Shown one piece after another: positions 18,669 through 27,771 of a stretch of 64,000 nucleotides of DNA. Where the stretch lies: the NCBI RefSeq assembly GCF_028680575.1, contig NZ_JAPCKI010000005.1:248001-312000 (forward strand), given 5' to 3'. Source of the DNA: Acidovorax benzenivorans (GTDB lineage: Bacteria; Pseudomonadota; Gammaproteobacteria; Burkholderiales; Burkholderiaceae_C). Each line of letters opens with the position of its first letter. Position 1 is the stretch's first letter. Both the position numbers and the translations under genes were made by a program. The notes beneath the pieces were generated by a model that searched no databases, was not told where the DNA came from, and saw only the letters and a program-made list of their open reading frames with translations.

Positions 18669-20480
18669 TCAGGCGAGCCAGCGTCCTAGCGCTGCGACGT
18701 CTGTCACCGTCAGGCTGATGGTGTCTGGCGCCTTGGATGTCGCGGCGGCCTTGCCCCGGCCCTTGGTGGGGGCGTCGGCCATCTGGACCGGTGGCAACTC
18801 CAATGGCAGGCGCAGGAGTCGCCCGTCGCGGGCGATCAGTGCGTGCAGGCTCGCGTGGTTGCCCGCGTAAAAAGTGACGTCGTCGAGTTTGCTGATGCGC
18901 CAGCCCTGGCCCAGCACCTCCACCCCCAGCCACTCGTCGCCCGCAGACATCCCCGCCTTTTCTGCGGCTCCGCCGCGCAGCACGGTCTTGATCTGCACGC
19001 TGTGGTTCTCGGCCACGCGCAGGCCCAGGCGCTGGGCCAGCTGCGGTCGGTCGGCCTTGAGTGCCACGCCGTGGGCAGCCAGCAGTTCCTCCAGCGGCAG
19101 ATCTGCGGTGCTGTGCACCCAGTGCGCCAGCTCCTTGTCGAATGGGCGGCCGGTCAATTCGTGGAGCACGGCACGCAGATCCGCTTCGGTCATCGGGCCG
19201 CCCGCGCAGCGCTGCCACAGTGCGCGCATCACATCGTCCAGTGTGGCTTTGCCCTCGCGCCGCAGTGCCAGGTCCAGGCACAGGGCCACCAGCGAGCCCT
19301 TGGTGTAGTAGCTCACGGTGGCGTTGGGGGTGTTTTCGTCCTGTCGGTAGTATTTCACCCATGCATCAAAACTGGCCTGCGCCACGGTCTGTATCGACCG
19401 GCCTGGCGTTTGCAGCACCTGGTTGATGGTTTTGGTGATGAGCTTGAGGTAGGTCGCATCGTCCAGCAACCCGGCGCGGCGCAACAGCAGGTCGTCGTAG
19501 TAGCTGGTAAAGCCCTCGAAGAACCACAGAAGCTCGGTGTAGTTCTCCTGCGCATAGTCGTAGCTGGCGAACTCGGTGGGTCGCAGGCGCTTGACGTTCC
19601 AGGTGTGAAAGTATTCGTGGCTGATGAGGCCTAGCAGCGTGGTGTAGCCCTCACTGGTCCGCGCTTCGCCCTGGCGAGGCAGGTCGCGCCGCCCGCAGAT
19701 CAGTGCCGTGGAGTTGCGGTGCTCCAGCCCGCCATAGCCATCTCCCACCGCGTTGAGCATGAACAGGTAGCTTTTGAAAGGGGCCTTGCCTTCTGGGTGC
19801 CAGAAACGGATGGCGGTTTCGCAAATTTTCTGCGTGTCGGCCAGCAGGCGTTTGCCATCGAATGACGGAGCCGCACCGGCCACCACAAACTGGTGGGCAA
19901 CGCCACAGGCTTTAAAGCGCCCGACCCAGAAGTGACCCAGTTCCACCGGGCAGTCCACCAGTTCGTCGTAGTTGGCCGCTGCGTACAGGCCGAACCCTTG
20001 TTGGTCCACCGCCAGGGGCCGCAGACCCGTGGCCGCAGCCCAGGTGGCGGTGGCTGCGGTGCGTGCCAGCTCCAGCGCGTGGGGCTGTTTCTCCTGGCCG
20101 TGCACGCGCAGGCACAGGCTGGTGCCGTTGAAAAAGCCGCGCGATGCATCCAGCCAAGCAGTGCGCACAGAGCTGTCGTAAGCACACACCTGGTAGGTCA
20201 GCATCAGGGGCTTGCCTTCCGTGCATTGCACCTGCCAACGGTGCTTGTCCAGCTGAGCTGGTTGCAACGCGCGTCGGCCTTGTTGGGCCGTCAGAGCTTG
20301 CAGGTTCTTGGAGAATTCCCGCACCAGGTAGCTGCCCGGAATCCAGACCGGCAGCGACAGTTCTTGGGAGGCTGCTGGGCGCCGTACTGTGAGCGTTACC
20401 GTGAACAGATGCGCGTGCAGGTCCGTGGGTTCAATGCGGTAGTGAACGTCTGCGGCAGAGGCTTGGCGGGAAAGGGGCAT
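18669..20480 (-). CDS. M61 family metallopeptidase (glycyl aminopeptidase type, PDZ domain)
   Basis: Zinc peptidase of 603 aa. The N-terminal beta domain ([19 protein letters not shown]) is typical of M61. The catalytic region carries [12 protein letters not shown] and [17 protein letters not shown], with HEYFH as the HExxH zinc motif, and [20 protein letters not shown] supplies the third ligand region. A PDZ domain follows (residues ~480-570, [25 protein letters not shown]). No convincing signal peptide is visible, so the protein may be cytoplasmic. The substrate is unknown. It is followed by the enoyl-CoA hydratase on the same strand. Confidence 0.9.
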   Translation of the reverse strand: MPLSRQASAADVHYRIEPTDLHAHLFTVTLTVRRPAASQELSLPVWIPGSYLVREFSKNLQALTAQQGRRALQPAQLDKHRWQVQCTEGKPLMLTYQVCAYDSSVRTAWLDASRGFFNGTSLCLRVHGQEKQPHALELARTAATATWAAATGLRPLAVDQQGFGLYAAANYDELVDCPVELGHFWVGRFKACGVAHQFVVAGAAPSFDGKRLLADTQKICETAIRFWHPEGKAPFKSYLFMLNAVGDGYGGLEHRNSTALICGRRDLPRQGEARTSEGYTTLLGLISHEYFHTWNVKRLRPTEFASYDYAQENYTELLWFFEGFTSYYDDLLLRRAGLLDDATYLKLITKTINQVLQTPGRSIQTVAQASFDAWVKYYRQDENTPNATVSYYTKGSLVALCLDLALRREGKATLDDVMRALWQRCAGGPMTEADLRAVLHELTGRPFDKELAHWVHSTADLPLEELLAAHGVALKADRPQLAQRLGLRVAENHSVQIKTVLRGGAAEKAGMSAGDEWLGVEVLGQGWRISKLDDVTFYAGNHASLHALIARDGRLLRLPLELPPVQMADAPTKGRGKAAATSKAPDTISLTVTDVAALGRWLA

Positions 20481-20537
20481 GGCGTGTGCGGCGTAAGGGC
20501 CGCGCGGGGTCGTCGGTCAGGGACTTTTAGCGGCTGT

Positions 20538-21269
20538 TCAATTGGAGGAGGGCGCGTCGCTGGCAGCTTCGGCCAGGCGCTTCTCCACCTCCTGGGCGCC
20601 AATGGCGCCGGGCACCCGTGTGCCGTTGGCAAAAATCAAGGTGGGCGTGCCGGTGATCTTGTGCTTCTTTCCGAAGGCCAGGTTGCGCTGCAGCGCGCTG
20701 GTGTCGCAGCTGGCCGCTGGCGCTGGCTTGTCGCGCACCATCTGGTCTTGCCATGCGGTGGCCTGTTCCTTGGAGCACCAGATGTTGCGTGACTTTTCAG
20801 CCGAATCAGGGCTCAGGATGGGGTACAGGAACAGGTACACCGTCACGTTGTTGATCTGCTGCAGGTCGCGCTCGAAGCGTTTGCAGTAGCCGCAGTTGGG
20901 GTCCTCAAACACAGCCACCTTGCGCTTGCCATCCCCCCGCACGATGGTCACGGCGTCTTTCAAAGGCAGGGCCGAGAAGCTCACAGCTGTCAGCTTGTTG
21001 ATGCGGTCTTCGGTCAGATTGCGGCGCGCCTTGGAGTCGATGAGTTCACCCTGGATCACATAGTCACCCTTGGCATCTGTGTAAAACAGGTCGGTGCCGA
21101 TGCGTACCTCGTACAAGCCCTTCATGGGTGTGGGTCGCACTTCGTCGATCTTGTCCATTTGAGGAATGCGCTCGGCCAATGCCTTGCGGATGACGTCCTC
21201 TTGCGCAGTGGCGCTCAGGCTCAGGGTGGCTGCCGCGACGGTCAGCAAAGCAGTGCTCAGTTTCATCAT
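20538..21269 (-). CDS. dsbC: Thiol:disulfide interchange protein DsbC
   Basis: Periplasmic disulfide isomerase of 243 aa that reshuffles wrong disulfides and is kept reduced by DsbD. It has a cleavable signal (TALLTVAAATLSLSATAQ), an N-terminal dimerisation domain (AERIPQMDKIDEVRPTPMKG), and a thioredoxin-like domain with the CGYC active site in FEDPNCGYCKRFERDL plus a cis-Pro-type GTPTLIFANG. The start is the ATG at 21269 (MMKLSTALL), preceded by a purine-rich stretch; an upstream TTG would add four residues. Confidence 0.95.
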   Translation of the reverse strand: MMKLSTALLTVAAATLSLSATAQEDVIRKALAERIPQMDKIDEVRPTPMKGLYEVRIGTDLFYTDAKGDYVIQGELIDSKARRNLTEDRINKLTAVSFSALPLKDAVTIVRGDGKRKVAVFEDPNCGYCKRFERDLQQINNVTVYLFLYPILSPDSAEKSRNIWCSKEQATAWQDQMVRDKPAPAASCDTSALQRNLAFGKKHKITGTPTLIFANGTRVPGAIGAQEVEKRLAEAASDAPSSN

Positions 21270-21295
21270 GTTCCCGTTCAATCAAACTTGCGCGT

Positions 21296-22438
21296 TCAGC
21301 GCATCCCCATGGCCTGACGGGCCACAAAATCTTTCAGCAGACCGCTGCGTTCAAAGCCCTTCATGCCCCAATTGCGCAGGGCTTGCCAGGGGGCTTCCTG
21401 ACGCGCAAACAGTTGCTGCAATCCATCGGTGGCCAGGCCCATCGCCACCAAAGCCGCCTTGCGTTGACGCTCATAGCGCCGCAGCAGCCGCAGATCGGCC
21501 ACGCTGCGCCAGTAGTCGCGGGTGCGCAGCACATCGGCCAGGGCCGCCACATCGGCCAGGCCCAGGTTCAGCCCTTGCCCTGCCAGCGGATGTACGTTGT
21601 GGGCCGCGTCGCCCGCCAGCACCCAGCTGCGTGCACCAGTGCCACCGGTTGGGGCAGCGCCGCACCAGCGGTCTGCCCTGGCCAGTTGCAGCGGCCAGGC
21701 AGCGCGTTCGGTGATGAGGCTCAAGCCACCCAGTGCCTGCTGGCTGGCAGTCTGCAATTCCTGCGCGAAAGCGTCGGCAGACAATGCCATCAGCGTTGCG
21801 ACCTGCTCCTCAGGGACGGACCACACCACGGCCACAGAGTTCCCTTGGTCCCCCTCCAGCGGCAAAAAAGCCAGGATGCCTTGTGGCAAAAACCACTGGC
21901 GCGCCACCTGTCCATGCGGATGTTCGCAGCGCACCCGCGTGGCAATGGCGTGCTGGGCATAGGGCGTCACGTCAAAGTGCACGCCAAACTCGGACCGGGT
22001 GGTGCTGGCACGGCCTTCGCACACGACGGTCAAGGGCGCCGCCACCGGGGCATCCACCACTTCCACCAGCGGCTGAAACCGCACGGCCTGCGCCAGTCGT
22101 TCTTCCAGGGCCGGGACATCCACGATCCACGCCAGCGCCTCTACCCCTTGGGGCGCGGCATCAAAATGCACGCAGCCATCCTGGTCGCCCTGCACCTGCA
22201 TGTGCTTGACGCCTGTGGCGTGTTCGGCGTCGGGCCAACTGCGCAGCGATTCGAGCAGGCTGCGCGACGCGGCATTCAGGGCGTAGGCCCGTACGTCAGT
22301 GGCCGCCGTGTTGTGTGGGGCAGGGGCCGGTACCAGGGCCACCTTCAGTCGTTCCCGCGCCAGCAACAACGCCAAGGTTCGGCCCACGATGCCGGTGCCA
22401 CGAATACAGATATCAAAGGTTGGGGCCATGAGAGGCAT
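21296..22438 (-). CDS. UbiH/UbiF/COQ6-family FAD-dependent monooxygenase
   Basis: Flavoprotein hydroxylase of about 380 aa of the family that hydroxylates the ubiquinone ring. It has an N-terminal FAD dinucleotide fold (FDICIRGTGIVGRTLALLLA), and near residue 280 the FAD/ribityl motif SWVLAGDAAHNVHPLAGQGL followed by NLGLADVAALADVL, a family hallmark. Starts at 22438 (MPLMAPTFD) or 22429 (MAPTFD) are equally possible. Which ring position it acts on cannot be read from sequence. It lies 26 bp upstream of dsbC on the same strand and diverges from the MOSC gene. Confidence 0.9.
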   Translation of the reverse strand: MPLMAPTFDICIRGTGIVGRTLALLLARERLKVALVPAPAPHNTAATDVRAYALNAASRSLLESLRSWPDAEHATGVKHMQVQGDQDGCVHFDAAPQGVEALAWIVDVPALEERLAQAVRFQPLVEVVDAPVAAPLTVVCEGRASTTRSEFGVHFDVTPYAQHAIATRVRCEHPHGQVARQWFLPQGILAFLPLEGDQGNSVAVVWSVPEEQVATLMALSADAFAQELQTASQQALGGLSLITERAAWPLQLARADRWCGAAPTGGTGARSWVLAGDAAHNVHPLAGQGLNLGLADVAALADVLRTRDYWRSVADLRLLRRYERQRKAALVAMGLATDGLQQLFARQEAPWQALRNWGMKGFERSGLLKDFVARQAMGMR

Positions 22439-22520
22439 TGTAGGAGGGGTCTTACGCCCTCCCAAGACAGGGCAGAATTGCGGTCCGGCCTTTGTGGCCC
22501 CTTCTTCAGGAGCACCCGGC

Positions 22521-23393
22521 GTGAGTTTCCCATCCGAGTCTGATCTGTCCGGCACCATTGCGCGGCTGTTTGTGTACCCCGTCAAATCCTGTGCGGGCAT
22601 CGAGGTGCAGCAGGCGCTGCTTACCGAAACCGGGCTGGATCTGGACCGCGCCTGGATGGTGGTGGACGCACAGGGCATGTTCCTCACCCAGCGCAGCCTG
22701 CCCCGCATGGCGTTGATCCGGCCTCAACTCAAGAGCGACGAAATGGTGCTGCGTGCCCCCGGCATGCTGGCGTTGCATGTGGCGATCGACGCGGTGGAGA
22801 CGCCGACCACGGTGACCGTCTGGCGCGACACGGTCCCCGCGTGGGACATGGGGCCCGTGGCGGCCCAGTGGTTCACGGATTTTCTCGGCCAACCCTGCCG
22901 TCTGGTGCGGTTTGACCCGGAGCACCAGCGTCTGTCCAGTCTGGAATGGACGGATGGTGTGGAGGCTCCCAACCAGTTTGCCGACGGGTTTCCGCTGCTG
23001 GTGACCAGTGAGGCATCTTTACAGGATCTCAACGCACGGCTCACGGCCGGTGGCCACGGCGCGGTGGGCATGGAGCGGTTCCGGCCCAACGTGGTGTTGG
23101 CGGGGGTGGATGCCCACGACGAGGACCGTGTGGATCGGGTCCATGTGGAGGGCGATGGCAACACCGACATCCACCTGCAGCCCGTGAAGCCCTGCGCGCG
23201 ATGCCCCATCCCTGACATCGACCCGGCCACGGCGGAGAGCAACCCGTCGGTGGGCGACACTTTGCGCACCTACCGCCAGGACAAGCGGCTGGACGGCGCC
23301 ATCACGTTCGGCATGAACGCCATCGTGCGCAACGGCGCGGGGCAATGGCTGCGCGTGGGGCAACGCATTGCCGCCGATTTGCGGTTTGAATGA
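22521..23393 (+). CDS. MOSC domain protein (YcbX-like)
   Basis: A 290-aa protein with an N-terminal MOSC_N beta-barrel (TIARLFVYPVKSCAGIEVQQA) and a C-terminal MOSC domain (residues ~125-285) with the conserved NVVLAGVDAHDEDRVDRV and KPCARCPIPDIDPAT, whose Cys is the candidate molybdenum-cofactor sulfur ligand. YcbX-type proteins reduce N-hydroxylated compounds and form mARC-like enzymes. The GTG at 22521 is chosen because AGGAGC precedes it by 5 bp and it yields the family N terminus. No 2Fe-2S domain is attached, unlike E. coli YcbX. Confidence 0.88.
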   Translation: MSFPSESDLSGTIARLFVYPVKSCAGIEVQQALLTETGLDLDRAWMVVDAQGMFLTQRSLPRMALIRPQLKSDEMVLRAPGMLALHVAIDAVETPTTVTVWRDTVPAWDMGPVAAQWFTDFLGQPCRLVRFDPEHQRLSSLEWTDGVEAPNQFADGFPLLVTSEASLQDLNARLTAGGHGAVGMERFRPNVVLAGVDAHDEDRVDRVHVEGDGNTDIHLQPVKPCARCPIPDIDPATAESNPSVGDTLRTYRQDKRLDGAITFGMNAIVRNGAGQWLRVGQRIAADLRFE

Positions 23394-23478
23394 CAGCTCG
23401 ATTCGGGCCATCTGTAGTGAGTGTTGGGCGGGCCCGTAAAATCGGCGGTTTGTCTCCAGAACACCAGAAAGCCCTGCC

Positions 23479-24573
23479 ATGAGCCTCCAATGCGGCATCG
23501 TGGGCCTGCCCAACGTCGGCAAGTCCACCCTTTTCAACGCGCTGACCAAGGCTGGTATTGCCGCCGAGAACTATCCCTTCTGCACCATCGAGCCCAATGT
23601 GGGCGTGGTGGAGGTGCCAGACCCCCGCCTTCAGCAGCTGTCCGAGATCATCTCGCCCGAGCGCATCGTCCCCGCCATCGTCGAGTTTGTGGACATTGCC
23701 GGCCTGGTGGCTGGTGCGAGCCAGGGTGAAGGCCTGGGCAACCAGTTCCTGGCCCACATCCGTGAAACCGACGCCATCGTCAACGTGGTGCGCTGTTTTG
23801 AAGACGACAATGTGATCCACGTGGCCGGCCGCGTGGACCCGATCTCGGACATCGAAGTCATCCAGACCGAACTGTGCCTGGCCGACATGGGCACCGTCGA
23901 GAAGGCGCTCAACCGCTACACCAAGGCCGCCAAGTCGGGCAACGACAAGGATGCCGCCAAGCTGGTGGCCCTGCTCACCCGCATCCAGGCAGCACTCAAC
24001 GAAGGCAAACCCGCCCGCTCCGTGGAGATCACCAAGGAAGAGCAGCCCCTGCTCAAGTCCCTGTGTCTCATCACGGCCAAGCCCGCCATGTTCGTGGGTA
24101 ACGTGAGTGAAGACGGCTTTGAGAACAACCCGTTCCTGGATCGCCTCAAGGACTATGCCGCCAGCCAGAACGCGCCGGTGGTGGCCATCTGCGCCAAGAT
24201 GGAAGCCGAGATGGCCGAGATGAGCGACGAAGACCGCGACATGTTCCTGGCCGAAATGGGGCAGACAGAACCAGGCCTGGCGCGCCTGATCCGTGGTGCC
24301 TTCAAGCTGCTGGGTCTGCAGACCTACTTCACCGCCGGTGTGAAGGAAGTGCGCGCCTGGACCATCCACATTGGCGACACGGCGCCCCAGGCGGCCGGTG
24401 TGATCCACGGCGACTTCGAGCGTGGCTTCATCCGTGCGCAGACCATTGCCTTTGAAGACTTCATTGCCTACAAGGGCGAGCAGGGCGCCAAGGATGCGGG
24501 CAAGATGCGTGCCGAAGGCAAGGAATACGTGGTCAAGGATGGTGATGTCCTGAACTTCCTGTTCAACGTCTAA
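23479..24573 (+). CDS. ychF: Redox-regulated ATPase YchF
   Basis: Obg-family P-loop ATPase of 364 aa associated with ribosomes and stress responses. Motifs: [15 protein letters not shown] (Walker A, residues ~8-22), [18 protein letters not shown] (G3), and the C-terminal TGS-like end ([19 protein letters not shown]). The last bases form the left copy of a 20-bp direct repeat whose other copy lies at 33486, so a mobile element has inserted at this 3' end. The reading frame is kept intact by the element's copy, with one silent change (GTC for GTG before the stop). Confidence 0.97.
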   Translation: MSLQCGIVGLPNVGKSTLFNALTKAGIAAENYPFCTIEPNVGVVEVPDPRLQQLSEIISPERIVPAIVEFVDIAGLVAGASQGEGLGNQFLAHIRETDAIVNVVRCFEDDNVIHVAGRVDPISDIEVIQTELCLADMGTVEKALNRYTKAAKSGNDKDAAKLVALLTRIQAALNEGKPARSVEITKEEQPLLKSLCLITAKPAMFVGNVSEDGFENNPFLDRLKDYAASQNAPVVAICAKMEAEMAEMSDEDRDMFLAEMGQTEPGLARLIRGAFKLLGLQTYFTAGVKEVRAWTIHIGDTAPQAAGVIHGDFERGFIRAQTIAFEDFIAYKGEQGAKDAGKMRAEGKEYVVKDGDVLNFLFNV

Positions 24574-24575
24574 AC
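24556..24575 (+). repeat. Left attachment repeat (attL core) in the 3' end of ychF
   Basis: TTCCTGTTCAACGTCTAAAC matches 33486-33505 at 19 of 20 bases in direct orientation; the only difference is C versus G in the third base of the last sense codon. It spans the ychF stop codon, a usual kind of target for tyrosine integrases, and the integrase gene starts 170 bp away. Confidence 0.85.
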
Positions 24576-24673
24576 AGGAAGAGCTGTTCTTCAGAGTTCG
24601 CCAATGTTCGAAGGTGTTGGCTAACCCATTGATAGATATAGGGAAAGTTGTTCGCCGGTGAACTAGATCGTTC

Positions 24674-24752
24674 GGGGGCATTTTCCATATATGGGGGCAT
24701 GACAGGGGGCACGCACGGTGCATGCCCCCTCCCCAGGAGAAATCATGCCCCC
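24674..24752. repeat. Cluster of GGGGGCAT repeats before and across the integrase start
   Basis: Three direct copies, GGGGGCAT at 24674-24681 and 24693-24700 and GGGGGCAC at 24705-24712, are followed by two inverted copies, ATGCCCCC at 24722-24729 and 24745-24752. The last includes the integrase start codon. Such arrays usually are integrase arm sites and/or operators. Related sequences occur at the other end of the element (33411-33473). Confidence 0.7.
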
Positions 24753-26025
24753 AAACCACCTCGAAACCCGCATGGATGCTGGCGATGCAGCCGTTTCCCA
24801 TGCTCCAAAAAGTCCGACCCGGCGCGGTATCAGTGATGCAGCCCTTCGCGCTGCCAAGCCCACCAGCAAGCCCTACAAACTCTTTGCAGGTAACGGGCTT
24901 TATCTGGAAGTCAAACCCAACGGAGCCAAGCACTGGCGTTGGAAGTACCGCCTTCTTGGCAAAGAGAACCGCGTAGCCCTTGGGAGCTATCCGAAGCTGC
25001 CCCTTCGTGAAGCGAGAGAGGCAATGGAGGCCGCCCGCAAGTTGGTAGAGCAGGGCAAGCATCCTGCACAGCAAAAGCGCCTGGATCGCATCAAGCTGGG
25101 TTTGGAGCACTCCAACACCTTCGAGATCATCGCCCGCGAATGGGTGGGCCTTCGGGACTGGCAGGAGGTCACTAAGGCACGCCGGTTGAACATGCTGGAG
25201 CGCGTTGTTTTCCCTCATATAGGGGCGTTACCCGTCCGCCAAGTGGAACCCGCGCATGTGCTCGATATCTTGAGACGTGCGGACGCAAACAACGGCAACA
25301 GCGTGATGTGCGAGGCGAAGCGCACCATGTCTGCCATCTTCGAGTTTGCTGTCTCCACACTCAGAGCCAAGGTTGATCCGGTCTATCCAGTCCGCAAGGC
25401 CTTGCCTGCCAACAAGACCCAGCACAAGCGGCCTTTATCTTTCGAGGAGGTTGGCGCACTGCTGAACGCGGTGGAAGGCCATGGCGGCTACTACCAAATC
25501 CAGGCCGCGTTCTTTCTCATGTGGCTGACCCTGGCCCGTCCATCCGAAGTGATCGAGGCTGAATGGTGCGAGTTCGACTTGGATCAAGCGTTATGGCGTA
25601 TCCCAGCGCAGAGGATGAAGAAGCGCAAGGAACACCTGATCCCTTTGCCTGCCCAGGCCGTTGCATTGCTGCGCAGCCTACACACGCTCACCGGCAACCG
25701 AACCCATCTCTTCCCCCACCGGGACGACAGGAGAAAACCAATGGTCACTGCATCGTTCCGGCAGATGCTGAAGGCCTTGGGCTGGGCAGGCAAGTTCAGC
25801 CCGCATGCCACGCGCACCACGGGCAGCACACGGCTCAACGAGATGGGCTTCTCCCCGGACTGGATTGAACGCCAGCTGGCCCACGACGAGCCCAACGCCG
25901 TGCGCCGCACCTACAACCACGCGGACTATCTGAAGGATCGGGCCATCATGATGCAGCGATGGGCCGACCTGCTGGACGAGTGGAAAAAGAAGACGGCAGA
26001 CGCCATGAAACCCGTTTTGGGATAA
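24745..26025 (+). CDS. int: Tyrosine-type site-specific integrase (phage/island type)
   Basis: A 426-aa recombinase that would insert and excise the element at ychF. The N-terminal arm-binding region (residues ~25-110, GNGLYLEVKPNGAKHWRWKY) is of the DUF4102 type common in island integrases; a SAM-like core-binding domain follows (~120-210). Catalytic residues are visible: Arg in LTLARPSEVIEAEW, Lys in KKRKEHLIPL, the HxxR box as HATRTTGSTRL, His in RQLAH, and the nucleophile Tyr in RRTYNHADY. All appear intact. The ATG at 24745 is preceded by AGGAGA; an in-frame ATG nine codons upstream is less likely. Confidence 0.95.
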   Translation: MPPNHLETRMDAGDAAVSHAPKSPTRRGISDAALRAAKPTSKPYKLFAGNGLYLEVKPNGAKHWRWKYRLLGKENRVALGSYPKLPLREAREAMEAARKLVEQGKHPAQQKRLDRIKLGLEHSNTFEIIAREWVGLRDWQEVTKARRLNMLERVVFPHIGALPVRQVEPAHVLDILRRADANNGNSVMCEAKRTMSAIFEFAVSTLRAKVDPVYPVRKALPANKTQHKRPLSFEEVGALLNAVEGHGGYYQIQAAFFLMWLTLARPSEVIEAEWCEFDLDQALWRIPAQRMKKRKEHLIPLPAQAVALLRSLHTLTGNRTHLFPHRDDRRKPMVTASFRQMLKALGWAGKFSPHATRTTGSTRLNEMGFSPDWIERQLAHDEPNAVRRTYNHADYLKDRAIMMQRWADLLDEWKKKTADAMKPVLG

Positions 26026-26052
26026 CCCAATTCAGGCTAGACAGTACGCGGA

Positions 26053-26337
26053 ATGTCGAATCCCATGCATGCGTCTCGCTACGGCATCCTGCGAGCACGC
26101 TTAGTTGAATTACGAGAAGCCAAAGGCCTGACCCAGACGGACATTGCCCTTCAGTTGGGCAAGCCGCAAAGCTACGTCTCAAAGTACGAGCGTGGGGAAC
26201 GACGCCTGGACATCGTGGAACTGATTGCGGTAGCGAAGACCCTGGGCGTTGATCCTGCGCAGTTGTGTTCTGAGCTGGCCTGTGAGCCCTTATTCGAGAA
26301 CTTTGACAAGATTTTTTATCCGGGAGGTTGTGAGTGA
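26053..26337 (+). CDS. XRE-family helix-turn-helix regulator
   Basis: A 94-aa Cro/CI-like protein: the HTH spans about residues 10-65 (LRARLVELREAKGLTQTDIA, then LGKPQSYVSKYERGERRLD). It starts 27 bp after the integrase stop in the same direction. Its TGA overlaps the GTG start of the lipoprotein gene (GTGA), so the pair is translationally coupled. It probably regulates the element's own genes; the target site is unknown. Confidence 0.85.
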   Translation: MSNPMHASRYGILRARLVELREAKGLTQTDIALQLGKPQSYVSKYERGERRLDIVELIAVAKTLGVDPAQLCSELACEPLFENFDKIFYPGGCE

Positions 26338-26867
26338 AGTATTCCGTATTGGGTGGATTGGTGTTGTCCGCTATGGCCTTGTTGTCCGGTTGTTTGGGGC
26401 CATCCGTGCCGGAAGCAAAAGATGTCGAGGGAGAGCTTCGGCAAATGTGGGCAGCTTGCAAGATGGTGCGCCCAACCAATATCAGAAAGACCAATGGAAT
26501 TCCTCAAGGTGATGCCTACAGAATTCAGTTTTCGTACAAGCTGGAGTTTGTTAGTGATATCGAAGAGGAGGTTTTGTGGGCATCCAAGATTCCAGACGAA
26601 ACGCCACCTTGGAAGCCGGGGATGAGCAGAGAAGAGTATGAAACGCTAACCCAGGAAGCTGCAGTTATTCGCAAGGCCGTACTGCCGAAGCGCGATAAAT
26701 TTTGGGAAGAGAATTGTCCTGGATTGGTCGGTATGGAGTTTCAGAAGATCGTTATTTCACTTGGAGAAAATACTATCATTGGTAAGCCAGCCCGCAAAGG
26801 TGAGGGTTTGGATATGAATGCAGAATGGGTGATGATTAAGTCTGAAAAAGGCTGGATCAGCCGTTAG
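26334..26867 (+). CDS. Predicted lipoprotein of unknown function on the element
   Basis: A 177-aa protein with a short signal and lipobox (YSVLGGLVLSAMALLSGC, Cys ~20). The mature part (~157 residues) is charged and has no domain I recognise; it contains WENC-like and CKM cysteines (ENCPGL, WAACKM) that could form a disulfide. The GTG at 26334 lies inside the stop of the XRE gene, with GGGAGG upstream as ribosome-binding site. Pairing a regulator with an exposed lipoprotein is typical of lysogenic-conversion cargo (for instance superinfection exclusion), but that is only inference. Confidence 0.7.
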   Translation: MKYSVLGGLVLSAMALLSGCLGPSVPEAKDVEGELRQMWAACKMVRPTNIRKTNGIPQGDAYRIQFSYKLEFVSDIEEEVLWASKIPDETPPWKPGMSREEYETLTQEAAVIRKAVLPKRDKFWEENCPGLVGMEFQKIVISLGENTIIGKPARKGEGLDMNAEWVMIKSEKGWISR

Positions 26868-26937
26868 TGGAACTGGCAGAGATAGACGACTTTAGGTTGC
26901 GACCTTATATACAGTGTTGAAACCACTGTGAGGCTGT

Positions 26938-27141
26938 ATGATGAAAGTTGTTAATTCTTTTGCCGAGGCTGGAGGATTGCTCACTGTCAGTGAATTTTGT
27001 AAGTGGGCCAGCATTGGTCGCACCAAGCTTTATGCAGAGATGAACGCCGGTAGACTCATTGCAAAGAAGTTTGGTAGTCGAACCTTGATTCCAAGGGCTG
27101 AAGCTCAAAAGTGGATGGAGCAGCTACCTACGAAGCATTAA
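26938..27141 (+). CDS. AlpA/excisionase-like small DNA-binding protein
   Basis: A 67-aa winged-helix/MerR-type HTH: LLTVSEFCKWASIGRTKLYA then EMNAGRLIAKKFGSRTLIP. This pattern (T-V-S-E-F ... G-R-T-K-L-Y ... L-I-A-x-K-x-G-x-R) is that of excisionase and AlpA-type regulators, which bend att DNA or control integrase transcription in P4-like elements. It is followed at once by a terminator, so it ends a transcription unit. It is the best candidate for the element's directionality factor. Confidence 0.75.
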   Translation: MMKVVNSFAEAGGLLTVSEFCKWASIGRTKLYAEMNAGRLIAKKFGSRTLIPRAEAQKWMEQLPTKH

Positions 27142-27158
27142 AGCCATCACCCCAATAG

Positions 27159-27188
27159 AAAAGCCGATCATTTGATCGGCTTTTTTGT
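27159..27188 (+). terminator. Rho-independent terminator after the AlpA-like gene
   Basis: GCCGATCA (27163-27170) pairs with TGATCGGC (27173-27180), preceded by A4 and followed by T6 and then more T-rich DNA. Separates the left regulatory genes from the cargo. Confidence 0.85.
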
Positions 27189-27362
27189 TTTTCAGAAAAA
27201 TTTTTACAAAAAGATAGAAGTTTTCCTTGTCAAACGCTACATAAAACGCCCCCCCCGCTTTCCCCTCTGCATTCCTCTCCCTCTATCTATCTGTCTTTGA
27301 TGTTGGGTTGGATGCTCTCTGCGAGAGTGAGTGATGGCAAACGCGATGTAAAGGAAATTTCT

Positions 27363-27623
27363 ATGTCTATGAAGTTATCTCTGAATAGAGCTGAGATGGC
27401 CCGTGAATCATTGATCCAGGCAACGGATTGGTTGGATGCCAAAGGCGTTTACTACAGGCACCTTCCACCTTCACAACTGAAGATCGGCCCCATCAACTAC
27501 TGGCCTTCTACGGGGACCATCACAGTAGACAATGAACCCGGCAAGCGCCCAGACCGAGGCCTTCAGGGGCTGGAACACGTTCTGGGTGAGCTGCAAGGAC
27601 GTTACCCCGTCAGGCGGTGTTGA
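27363..27623 (+). CDS. Small hypothetical protein on the element
   Basis: An 86-aa protein (MSMKLSLNRAEMARESLIQA; later LKIGPINYWPSTGTITVDNE). The ATG at 27363 has AAGGAAA upstream. An N-terminal helix is followed by a beta-rich middle and a helical tail; the IGPINYWPSTGTI stretch suggests a small alpha/beta fold. No family is recognised. It is preceded by a pyrimidine-rich leader (27247-27297) and is the only plus-strand gene between the AlpA-like gene and the nuclease. Confidence 0.5.
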   Translation: MSMKLSLNRAEMARESLIQATDWLDAKGVYYRHLPPSQLKIGPINYWPSTGTITVDNEPGKRPDRGLQGLEHVLGELQGRYPVRRC

Positions 27624-27771
27624 GAGGCGTTGCCCCTAGGGCGTTTGCTGACAATGCATTGTCTTGTAAGTTGTTGATTTTAAAAACAAATTACCAATCG
27701 TTAAGTTGTCTTTTCTGCGGTTTGAGACTACTGGTTCGACTGTTACAAACCGCAGAGGTTGCCCATCCGCC

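Noticed and set aside
18595-19362. N-terminal extension of the enoyl-CoA hydratase frame by 256 codons
   Set aside because: It runs through the M61 gene in another frame; the crotonase fold starts at MAYETIEV, which has a ribosome-binding site.
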